DNA from: Sphingobacteriia bacterium 28-36-52
GTDB lineage: Bacteria; Bacteroidota; Bacteroidia; Chitinophagales; Chitinophagaceae
Direction of reading: 5' to 3'
NCBI GenBank assembly: GCA_002281575.1
Contig: NCGN01000001.1
Location: forward strand, 248,001 to 312,000
Length of the DNA stretch: 64,000 nt
Shown piece after piece: positions 26,755 through 33,316 of the stretch. Each line of letters begins with the position of its first letter. Positions within the stretch are counted from its first letter, which is position 1. Below the pieces are notes generated by a model, which did not search any database, was not told the origin of the DNA, and saw nothing but the letters and a program-made list of their open reading frames with translations. The translations under genes and the position numbers were made by a program.

Positions 26755-27813
26755 TTAGCTGATCTCCTGTTTACCTGCTGCAAAACTCGTACAGAGGTTA
26801 AATGTTGTTTGTCCGCGCTGCTGGGCAAGTCCGCCATAAAGCAATGATTTCATCTTAGCGGTGTTATCCTTGTATTTGCGAACGTTCTGAAAATAGCCGG
26901 TAATGGCATTGTACAGACCAAACAGCGTTCCACGGGTAGTATCCATCTGCTGCGCATCACTTTCCATGGCATACTGGAAGGCTGCATCACACATATTCTG
27001 ATAGTAAGTTGAACATTCGTCCGTTCTTCCCTGTTGGAGCGCCATAAGCGCTTCACGGTTTGGCACAAGGGCAAACTGAATCAACTGTTTCATTTCTGCA
27101 TCAGACACGGTGATCTTCGCCCACTGGTTAAATACCTCCTGCATTTTTTCAGAAATATTACCTGTAATGCCCATCAACCTGTGTGCCTGTTCCAGCCTGT
27201 CTTTTGCATTGGCGGTGTGCCTGATCTTTACTGAATTGATTTGATTTGACAAGGCAGCATTAAGGGTATTGTTACAAACGATCCTGACAGGTGTAAATGC
27301 TGCCATGATGCTTCCATAGCCATCGTGTGATGTGGTCAGGAAGATGTATTTTTCAATACAATCATCATTACCCACTTTGATGTAACCTGGCAACTTGGCC
27401 GTGATAAATATCCTTTCGCCTTTTCCCAATGCGCCTGCGGTTTCGTAAAGAATACCATCCCCACCGATGATCGAATCGAAGAATGAGAAGGCATCAACAT
27501 TCTGTACTACCTCGTAATCCTTTCCAACCACACCGAGCACCTCTTCGGTATCTATACGTATGGTAGCGTGGTGATCAGGCACTTCCAGTTCGGGAATCTT
27601 AATGCCGGTTTCTTCATCTGCCTCCTGGTTTTCGTTATCGTAAGTGAAGAGGGCTCTTTTTTCTACTTTATAGTCAAGCCCTGCAAACTGAAGCGCTTCC
27701 TTACTGGTAGGATAATCTTCAATCACCTGCCCTAATCCATGCCAGGGCGTTTCCTTTACTGAAAAGAAGCTGTGCTTTCCAGTGTTTTCATTAAAATTGA
27801 TTTCGTGTGACAT
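26755..27813 (-). CDS. DUF932 (phage/plasmid-like) protein
   Basis: The 352-residue protein has the DUF932 signature: WHGLGQ near residues 24-29, a VVGKDYEVVQN strand and FTPVRIVCNNTLNAAL in the middle. These proteins are frequent in phages and plasmids but have no known biochemical activity. It lies between ssb and DUF3560 in the leftward array, with gaps of 21 and 70 bases. No signal peptide is present, so it should act in the cytosol. Confidence 0.9.
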   Translation of the reverse strand: MSHEINFNENTGKHSFFSVKETPWHGLGQVIEDYPTSKEALQFAGLDYKVEKRALFTYDNENQEADEETGIKIPELEVPDHHATIRIDTEEVLGVVGKDYEVVQNVDAFSFFDSIIGGDGILYETAGALGKGERIFITAKLPGYIKVGNDDCIEKYIFLTTSHDGYGSIMAAFTPVRIVCNNTLNAALSNQINSVKIRHTANAKDRLEQAHRLMGITGNISEKMQEVFNQWAKITVSDAEMKQLIQFALVPNREALMALQQGRTDECSTYYQNMCDAAFQYAMESDAQQMDTTRGTLFGLYNAITGYFQNVRKYKDNTAKMKSLLYGGLAQQRGQTTFNLCTSFAAGKQEIS

Positions 27814-27834
27814 TTGCGAAGTGTTTTTGGGTGA

Positions 27835-28212
27835 TTAAAATGGCAGGTCTGCAACCGGTTCAGTAATCAAAGAAGTCTCCGCTTCAATCACTGCTTCCGC
27901 TTTTTTGGAATGGATCAGATCGATCTTATCCGCGTTGAAATTGATACTTGCCTTTGCATTGCCATTCATGTCGATGTAAGCATTGCACGATAAGCGACCA
28001 GTAACTGTCACGATCGCGCCTTTTTTTAATATTTTAAGGATTCCGGTACTCATCCACCAGGCGACATTGATGAATGTGACGAACTCCTTTACCTCGTTTG
28101 TTCCTTTTACTTTGTAGCGGTCATTAACAGCAATGGAGAAATTGACGACTTCTTTGTCGCCTTTTACTGTGTTGATTTTTGCATCGGCTGTGATCCTTCC
28201 TGTGATTTGCAT
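27835..28212 (-). CDS. ssb: Single-stranded DNA-binding protein with acidic tip
   Basis: I start at ATG 28212 (MQITGRITADAK); the 15 upstream residues do not fit the family. The 125-residue protein has an OB-fold (NFSIAVNDRYK, VTVTGRLSCNAY) and ends in ADLPF, which matches the DDIPF-type SSB tip that recruits repair and replication proteins. It protects single-stranded DNA after conjugative transfer. It differs from the second ssb of the element, which lacks the tip. Confidence 0.88.
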   Translation of the reverse strand: MQITGRITADAKINTVKGDKEVVNFSIAVNDRYKVKGTNEVKEFVTFINVAWWMSTGILKILKKGAIVTVTGRLSCNAYIDMNGNAKASINFNADKIDLIHSKKAEAVIEAETSLITEPVADLPF

Positions 28213-28250
28213 AAAATGTTTTTTAATTAAAAAAATGTAATGGAGATTTT

Positions 28251-28289
28251 TTATCAATCCCCTCTCAATACCAATGGAGGGGTTGATAA
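28251..28289 (-). repeat. Inverted-repeat hairpin between radC and ssb
   Basis: Arms TTATCAATCCCCTC (28251-28264) and GAGGGGTTGATAA (28277-28289) pair with one bulged base around a 12-base loop. On the minus strand it follows the radC stop by 13 bases and precedes ssb. There is no T run. Its TTATCAA/CCCC core resembles the hairpin at 18230-18270. Confidence 0.55.
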
Positions 28290-28302
28290 GAAATCGACAG
28301 GA

Positions 28303-28767
28303 TCAGATTTTACCCTCGTCTGCAAAAGAGTAATAAGTGTCTTTGGAGATGATCATGTGATCCATAATTTTAATCTCAAGCAACATTCCTGCCTTACATA
28401 TATTTTCTGTAAACAAAAGGTCATTTGCGCTAGGATTTACCCTGCCGGATGGGTGATTATGGGCAAGTATAATGCGATTGGCATTAAGTTTAATAGCTGG
28501 TAGAAAAACAATCTTGGGGTCTACAATAGTGCTGGTAGTTCCGCCCATTGAAATGTCGAGAAGTCCGAGAACATTACAGGCGGTATTTAAGAAAATCGCT
28601 TTTGCATTTTCTATCAATTCAATCTTGTCATGGTTCCAATGTTGCAATAAAAATTCAAAAACATCATTTGAGGATCTTAATAAAGGTCTTTGTGTTGCTT
28701 TAATTTTTGATCTGTAAACCAATTCGATTTCACTTACCATGTTCCAATTATTTTCTGAGGGTTGCAT
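28303..28767 (-). CDS. radC: RadC-family JAB-domain protein
   Basis: The 154-residue protein has the JAB/MPN metal motif HNHPSGRVNPSANDL with His103, His105 and Asp116. It is short and lacks the N-terminal helix-hairpin-helix part of chromosomal RadC, which is usual for mobile-element versions. JAB folds can be zinc peptidases that cut ubiquitin-like linkages, but RadC activity is not established. A radC JAB protein near a ubiquitin-like cassette that lacks its own JAB gene (PRTRC A) is worth noting. Start could also be ATG 28740. Confidence 0.87.
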   Translation of the reverse strand: MQPSENNWNMVSEIELVYRSKIKATQRPLLRSSNDVFEFLLQHWNHDKIELIENAKAIFLNTACNVLGLLDISMGGTTSTIVDPKIVFLPAIKLNANRIILAHNHPSGRVNPSANDLLFTENICKAGMLLEIKIMDHMIISKDTYYSFADEGKI

Positions 28768-28789
28768 ACAATATTTTTTTTGTTAATAA

Positions 28790-28839
28790 GTAGGGAGCGC
28801 ATCCCCTGTTTAAGGCTGTGCAGGGGATGTGCTCTCTAC
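28790..28839 (-). repeat. 19-base-pair hairpin upstream of radC
   Basis: Arms 28790-28808 and 28821-28839 pair over 19 positions (two G-U type) around a 12-base loop. It lies 22 bases upstream of radC on the minus strand, so it would be in the radC leader RNA or intergenic RNA. No T run follows on either strand. Confidence 0.65.
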
Positions 28840-28924
28840 TGGTTGTAGCAATGAGCGATTTGAAATAGGGTAAGAGATATCAGGGAACAGAACCATGAAC
28901 GGAGCGTCGCAACGGATGATGTCA

Positions 28925-29440
28925 TCAGGTTACGATTGCTTGTGAGCCACCATACATAACAAAATCTGTATAGCTCAATGATTGGCAATCGAGTTTATAC
29001 AATTTTTGAGGCGAAAATCCGATTCGCCACTTGTCGAGGAAATTATCAAATTTTAATTGGGCCCGACGGGGCAATACTATTTGGTGGGAAAAGACTACTT
29101 TAAAATCCCAGTCAAATCCCATGAACTGTATAAAATTTTCAGCGATTTTTCTTCTTCGGAGAAGTTCCCAATGATCATCATAAGCTGAAGGTTTTAATTC
29201 CACCAGCGTAGCTTTACCAGTGTAGATATTCCGTACTAGAAAATCGGGTGTATATGTTTTTAGGCCACCTTTTATTCCTTCTGGCGCTTCATCCAGATTG
29301 TAATAAATGGATAAATCTTCCCGCAACCAGCAATGGGATTCTTCAACTGAAAGGATGTAGCGCAACTCCAGTATGGAATCAAGCCATTCACCTTGATATA
29401 AACAGGCGATCGAATTTTGATGGTAGGTAAATTTTGCCAT
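28925..29440 (-). CDS. TnsA-like PD-(D/E)XK nuclease, copy 2
   Basis: I start at ATG 29440 (MAKFTYHQNS); an in-frame ATG at 29494 would overlap the upstream paralog. The 171-residue protein has Glu25 in SILELRY, Asp66 in TYTPDFLV and Glu81-x-Lys83 in LVELKP. This E, D, ExK pattern is that of the TnsA/restriction-type nuclease core. It is a clear paralog of the gene just upstream (7 bases away). TnsA cuts the 5' ends in Tn7-like transposition, but no TnsB or TnsC is visible here. Confidence 0.72.
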   Translation of the reverse strand: MAKFTYHQNSIACLYQGEWLDSILELRYILSVEESHCWLREDLSIYYNLDEAPEGIKGGLKTYTPDFLVRNIYTGKATLVELKPSAYDDHWELLRRRKIAENFIQFMGFDWDFKVVFSHQIVLPRRAQLKFDNFLDKWRIGFSPQKLYKLDCQSLSYTDFVMYGGSQAIVT

Positions 29441-29447
29441 GGTGTTG

Positions 29448-30008
29448 TTATTTTTCAGGTAACCATCCACGCATGAGAAATTCCATTTCTGCATTTGATT
29501 TGTGTGCAGTTAAATGTGGGTTACCGGTTATTCTTTTGTAGTATTCTTCATACCACTTAAATCTGTCTTTCACTGCGAGTTGCAGACAGTCATGGTAATG
29601 GGTTAGTTGTCCTGCTGATAGGATTATCTCGTCATCAAAAATGACTTTATACTGCCAATCAAGTTTCAGCGTTCGGATGTAATTGTTTGCGACCATTTGG
29701 TGCAATGCCAGGGAAGACTCGTCTTCAAATGCCCGTGGTTTGATTTCAACAAGGGTGGCTTTTTTTGTTTCGTAATTGCGGATCAAGAAATCGGGTGTGT
29801 ATCTCCGATAGGCAAATTTTGGGAAATGCGTCAACTGACCTGAACCGGGATGGAAATACAGTGAAAGAGGGGAACGAATCAAGGCATGGTCTTCTAAAAC
29901 TGAAATTGCAAAACGTAGTTCTGTCAGAGAGTCAAACCGGCAACCCCAACCTTTGAGAGGTTGGGGGGTGCGGTAGGTGAATTTAATGGAGCCAGTTTTC
30001 ATAAGCAT
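29448..30008 (-). CDS. TnsA-like PD-(D/E)XK nuclease, copy 1
   Basis: The 186-residue protein has Glu30 in SLTELRFA, Asp73 in RYTPDFLI and Glu88-x-Lys90 in LVEIKP, the same core as its tandem paralog. ATG 30002 is an alternative start. A perfect 9-base inverted repeat lies inside the coding 5' end (29944-29952 with 29958-29966). It follows ssb by 10 bases. The pair probably acts on DNA during transfer, integration or defence, but the role is unknown. Confidence 0.72.
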   Translation of the reverse strand: MLMKTGSIKFTYRTPQPLKGWGCRFDSLTELRFAISVLEDHALIRSPLSLYFHPGSGQLTHFPKFAYRRYTPDFLIRNYETKKATLVEIKPRAFEDESSLALHQMVANNYIRTLKLDWQYKVIFDDEIILSAGQLTHYHDCLQLAVKDRFKWYEEYYKRITGNPHLTAHKSNAEMEFLMRGWLPEK

Positions 30009-30018
30009 GTATTTGGGG

Positions 30019-30348
30019 TCAACGGTCGAGGTTAAGGATGTTGGCGGCTTTGATTTCGGTTACGTAGCGTTTGTGACCCTCATGATCAAGGAACGTGCGG
30101 TATTGGATCTCTCCCTCTACCATTACATGGCTTCCCTTAATGAATTGACCAGGTAGGGTTTCTGCCAGTTTGTTCCAGGCATTGATGTCATGCCATGTTG
30201 TTTTTTTTGAACTGGTACCATCTTCATTTTTAAGGAAGAAGTCAGTAGCTAATCGTAAACGACCCAATATCCTACCTGTAATGGTCAAATGTATCTCGGG
30301 GTCGTTGCCGAGATAGCCGATCAACTGAACGAAGTTTTTTGTTTTCAT
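30019..30348 (-). CDS. ssb: Single-stranded DNA-binding protein without acidic tip
   Basis: I start at ATG 30348 (MKTKNFVQLIGYL); the long upstream in-frame extension is not SSB-like and overlaps the operator region. The 109-residue protein has the OB-fold strands (VQLIGYLGNDPEI, VMVEGEIQYR) and ends at LNLDR, without the acidic C-terminal tip. The missing tip suggests that it does not recruit the SSB interactome. It is the first gene of the leftward array and is divergent from the zinc-finger gene at 30462. Confidence 0.87.
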   Translation of the reverse strand: MKTKNFVQLIGYLGNDPEIHLTITGRILGRLRLATDFFLKNEDGTSSKKTTWHDINAWNKLAETLPGQFIKGSHVMVEGEIQYRTFLDHEGHKRYVTEIKAANILNLDR

Positions 30349-30421
30349 GATGTGTGATTTGAATTGCAAAACTTGAATTTCAAAATGAGGTAAACCGTAT
30401 TTATCCATATCCGTTTCGTAT

Positions 30422-30446
30422 AATATCCGTATCTGATACGGATATT
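30422..30446. promoter_or_regulatory. 12-base palindrome in divergent promoter region
   Basis: Perfect inverted repeat AATATCCGTATC-T-GATACGGATATT between the ssb and zinc-finger genes. A half-like copy (ATATCCGTTTCGTAT) lies just upstream at about 30407-30421. The layout looks like an operator that could control both divergent genes. Confidence 0.6.
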
Positions 30447-30461
30447 TGATTAGATTTATGA

Positions 30462-30860
30462 ATGGAAACAGACGCCTTACAACCCAAACGATACTGTCTT
30501 TATGTTGGCTGTGGCAAAGCACTTGATCCTAAAATGCGTAAGGATGCCAAGTTCTGTAATGAGCAATGCAAAGCAGCCCATCATAATCCCAGGCGGGCTG
30601 ATACCCATCCGGATATTAAAAAGATTAATAAAATTCTTTTGAAGAATTTTTTAATACTGGGTAAGGCTCTGGGGAATAAGGAGTATGTAAAAAAGAAAAG
30701 GGAGCAGATTATCAAACAGGGATTTAACCTGGATTATTATACGCATACGCACAAGGACTTTATTTTCTGTTATCGATACGGTTACCATTTTAAAGATGAA
30801 GGTTATATCAGCATTTTTATAGGGTTCGATAGTGCAGTGTATAAATCAATGGATAGTTAG
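30462..30860 (+). CDS. Small zinc-ribbon hypothetical protein
   Basis: The 132-residue protein begins with four cysteines, Cys12, Cys17, Cys32 and Cys36, in a CX4C...CX3C arrangement like a zinc ribbon. The rest is basic and helical, then aromatic. I do not recognise the family. It is divergent from the ssb-led array, with an operator-like palindrome in between, so it could be a regulator of that array (inference). Its stop overlaps the stop of the convergent 82-residue gene by 3 bases. Confidence 0.65.
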   Translation: METDALQPKRYCLYVGCGKALDPKMRKDAKFCNEQCKAAHHNPRRADTHPDIKKINKILLKNFLILGKALGNKEYVKKKREQIIKQGFNLDYYTHTHKDFIFCYRYGYHFKDEGYISIFIGFDSAVYKSMDS

Positions 30861-31105
30861 GAAAATAATTTCTGCAAGGTTTCCGCAATAGCCTGTAATA
30901 ATTGTTGGTCTATTTTCTCCGCTTTTTTTCTATCCTGTTCCAATACGATAGTCCTATAATTTTTTTCTTCATCGAGTTCAAACACAAATGGAAAGTCCTC
31001 AACATAGACAGTAATGCGGTGTGTGTATCCCCATGGCTGAAATTCAGCAGGTAACATGATTTTTTTTCCATTGTACCATAAAGGAAGTTCAAAGTTTTCC
31101 GGCAT
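30857..31105 (-). CDS. Small hypothetical protein
   Basis: The 82-residue protein has no motif I recognise. It has a beta-strand-rich N-terminal half (YTHRITVYVEDFPFVFELDEE) and a basic C-terminal helix (QDRKKAEKIDQQLLQAIAETLQ). It is convergent with the zinc-ribbon gene. The reading frame appears coherent and the length is that of many element-borne accessory proteins. Function unknown. Confidence 0.55.
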   Translation of the reverse strand: MPENFELPLWYNGKKIMLPAEFQPWGYTHRITVYVEDFPFVFELDEEKNYRTIVLEQDRKKAEKIDQQLLQAIAETLQKLFS

Positions 31106-31182
31106 GGTGTAAAAATATGTGAATGTTTAAAAGGTTTCCCCGTCATTTTATCATTTGATTTTCCAACCCTTATCTTCGGCAG

Positions 31183-31443
31183 ATGGAACAGAAAGAATTG
31201 ATATTGTCGACTCTTGCACAGATGGCTAAGGGATCTACTCAACCTAGTTTATACCAATTTATTCCACGTGAATTGATTTTGCGTTTACCGATTGACTGGT
31301 CAGCCATCTATTTCTGTCTTAGCCTATTGGAAGAGGAAGGTGCAGTACGGATCTTTCATGCAGACACGATACGATTTTCTATCACTCAAAAAAGAATTGA
31401 TACTGCTAAGAAATTTCAGGGGCAGGATATTTCGCATTCGTAA
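31183..31443 (+). CDS. Small hypothetical, possibly winged-helix
   Basis: The 86-residue protein is mostly helical with a short beta part at the end (AVRIFHADTIRFSIT). The layout could be a winged helix: helices, SLLEEEGAV, then a hairpin. This is a structural guess. It lies 77 bases from the start of the divergent 82-residue gene and upstream of the broken HTH gene. Confidence 0.5.
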   Translation: MEQKELILSTLAQMAKGSTQPSLYQFIPRELILRLPIDWSAIYFCLSLLEEEGAVRIFHADTIRFSITQKRIDTAKKFQGQDISHS

Positions 31444-31512
31444 TAATCGTTTATTTCTGACTGGTGTATAATCGTATGCCAAAGCTTTTTTTGTTCAATG
31501 TAATTTGGCAGG

Positions 31513-31736
31513 ATGAATAAAGCTATCAATGATCATCATGTGCAAGTTGGTTTAGTCATCAAAGAATACAGGGAGGAACACGAGTTGTCCTTATCTACGT
31601 TTGCACATTTATGTGATGTACGAGTAGATATGCTAAAACGTATTGAAAAAGGGAGGTGAATTTCCGACTTACCACCCTAGTCAAATTTATGAGGGTGATG
31701 GGCAAGGTGCCGTTTCCAAGAAAAGAAAAAAGCTAA
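31513..31736 (+). pseudogene. Frameshifted small XRE-type HTH gene
   Basis: ATG 31513 opens a 48-residue frame, ending at TGA 31657-31659, that reads like the first half of an XRE helix-turn-helix domain (VIKEYREEHELSLSTFAHLC, then LKRIEKGR). Starting one base earlier in register at 31656, the -1 frame continues the fold with LTTLVKFMRVMGKVPFPRKEKS and stops at 31734-31736. The two halves together make a normal small HTH protein. A single missing base near 31650-31656 (GGGAGG) would explain it; programmed -1 slippage at AAAAAGGG is a less likely alternative. Confidence 0.65.
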
Positions 31737-31761
31737 AAAATTGATATTTTATAGCTTTTTT
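31726..31761 (+). terminator. Terminator-like hairpin
   Basis: AAAAAAGCTA (31726-31735) pairs with TAGCTTTTTT (31752-31761) around a 16-base loop, and the right arm ends in a T run. It overlaps the stop codon of the frameshifted HTH gene. It could end leftover transcription before the metal island. Confidence 0.6.
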
Positions 31762-32115
31762 ATCCTATCCATAAGGTGGGTGAAAGATTTACGTTTCTTT
31801 ATCTCTAAGAGCGTGCCGAAATGATAAGTAGTTTGATTTGTATCATACTATTCAAATTGAGAATAAATCAAAACATATTTTTGGTGTAATGATTGTACCG
31901 TTTGGGTTAGAAACAAAACTTATACTCAATTTAGTATTCCTGGCCTTAGATTGATGGGTAAAACAAAGAAGCTCTATAGAATTCAGAACCGTGAATGAAG
32001 CCATGTATTGCCAATTAATTAATTTTTAAACTATTAAATATTCATTTAAATCATAGTTTGATGAATTGCTAAGCATAGAACTAAAATTTTAAACTCCATT
32101 TGTAAAAAGAAACTA

Positions 32116-32123
32116 TACATTTG
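32116..32123 (+). promoter_or_regulatory. Candidate -7 box for the HYC_CC_PP gene
   Basis: TACATTTG matches TAnnTTTG, 13 bases before ATG 32137. No clear -33 TTTG lies at normal spacing. Confidence 0.3.
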
Positions 32124-32136
32124 TTTAGGCAAGTTT

Positions 32137-32535
32137 ATGAAAAAGTTTATCACATTTATAGTAGCAATTTTATTTCTGAGTACTTCCTCAGGGGCTACTA
32201 TACGCATGCATTATTGTATGGGTAAACTTGCTGACTGGGGTTTAATGTATAGAGATTCTACGAAATGCGAAAATTGTGGGATGGAGGAATCCGATACAAA
32301 AGATAATGGCTGTTGTAAAGATGAAAACAAGTTTATAAAGAACGTTTCAGAACAAAAAGCTACTGAATCAGTCTCAATTAATTTTACACTCACAATTCTT
32401 GACTTACCGCTATCCCTTTTTTCATTATCGGATATTTTCTATGTCTCTTCAATTGAAGAGTATCCAATAAGTCATGCCCCACCCCGAAGTAGCAAGACAG
32501 CAGTATACCTTCTTAACAGAACTATCCTCATTTAA
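32137..32535 (+). CDS. HYC_CC_PP family secreted protein
   Basis: The 132-residue protein has a signal peptide (about 1-20), a His25-Tyr26-Cys27 motif, Cys44/Cys47, a Cys59-Cys60 pair and Pro115-Pro116. These mark the HYC_CC_PP family of Bacteroidota. The family is associated with heavy-metal resistance loci and the residues suggest a metal-binding function (inference). It is the first gene of the metal island, with an imperfect hairpin (32556-32579) between it and the next gene. Confidence 0.85.
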   Translation: MKKFITFIVAILFLSTSSGATIRMHYCMGKLADWGLMYRDSTKCENCGMEESDTKDNGCCKDENKFIKNVSEQKATESVSINFTLTILDLPLSLFSLSDIFYVSSIEEYPISHAPPRSSKTAVYLLNRTILI

Positions 32536-32633
32536 TTTCATATTGACTTAGCAGTGCCAGACAACTAAAATTGTCAGGCTATAGGCGTTTCTTTTTGCCG
32601 TATAATGTTATGCAACAATAAAATCATGAAAAA

Positions 32634-33281
32634 ATGAAAGCAATTAAAATGCTAATGGTGGCAGTGCTGCCTATCTTATCTTTTTCAGTCTTTGCTCAGG
32701 TTTCAACAATACAAAAAAACAAAAATAAACAAGCTGTTGAAAAAACCTATATATGTCCAATGCATCCTGATGTGATTATGGACAAATCTGGAAAATGCCC
32801 TAAATGTAGTAGGAACCTTACTCCTAAAGAAAAAATGAAAATGGAGGTAGTTGGTCTTTATGAATGCCCTGCACACCCAGCTATTACAAGAGATAAACCC
32901 GGCAAATGTTCTGTATGTGGTTCTAAAATGAATCTTTCACCCAAGGAAAAAATGAAAATGGAGGTAATGAAAACCTATACCTGTCCGATGCACCCCGATG
33001 TGGCAAGTGATGAGTCAGGTAAGTGCCCGAAATGCGGAATGGATTTAAAAGGAGAGGAGCAATCTGTTCAAACATATTCATGTTTTAATCACCCGGACAT
33101 AACTAGTGACAAGCCAGGTAAGTGTTCAAAATGTGGAACCTCATTGACACTTTCTCCAAAAGAGAAAATGAAAATGGAAGTGATGAAAATATATTCTTGC
33201 CCCATGCATTCGGATGTCACCAGCAATAAACCTGGTAAATGCACTAAATGTGGCATGGATTTAAAAAAGAGGTCAAACTAA
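32634..33281 (+). CDS. Secreted protein with five heavy-metal-binding (HMBD) repeats
   Basis: After a signal peptide (about 1-21), the 215-residue protein holds five copies of the YxCPxHPxxxxxxxGKCxxC motif at about 39-62, 76-99, 115-138, 148-171 and 187-210. The linkers LSPKEKMKMEVMK are nearly identical, so recent tandem duplication is likely. The Cys/His/Met pattern (CPMHP, CGM) is that of HMBD metal-binding domains. It probably buffers Cu(I) in the periplasm. It lies 35 bases before cusA. Confidence 0.88.
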   Translation: MKAIKMLMVAVLPILSFSVFAQVSTIQKNKNKQAVEKTYICPMHPDVIMDKSGKCPKCSRNLTPKEKMKMEVVGLYECPAHPAITRDKPGKCSVCGSKMNLSPKEKMKMEVMKTYTCPMHPDVASDESGKCPKCGMDLKGEEQSVQTYSCFNHPDITSDKPGKCSKCGTSLTLSPKEKMKMEVMKIYSCPMHSDVTSNKPGKCTKCGMDLKKRSN

Positions 33282-33316
33282 TGCTTCTACATTGCTTCAA
33301 ATATTAATATCAAATT

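Larger units (their letters stand above)
31660..32136. other. Gene-free stretch between element backbone and metal island
   Basis: After the broken HTH frame, about 400 AT-rich bases hold no gene that I can support. It contains the hairpin at 31726-31761 and a weak TTTGATTT...AAATCAAA repeat near 31834-31871. A TACATTTG -7-like box at 32116-32123 lies 13 bases before the HYC_CC_PP gene. Confidence 0.5.

Noticed and set aside
29944..29966. Inverted repeat inside the TnsA-like gene 1 start region
   Set aside because: Perfect 9-base stem but within coding sequence; noted in the gene entry rather than treated as a separate element.
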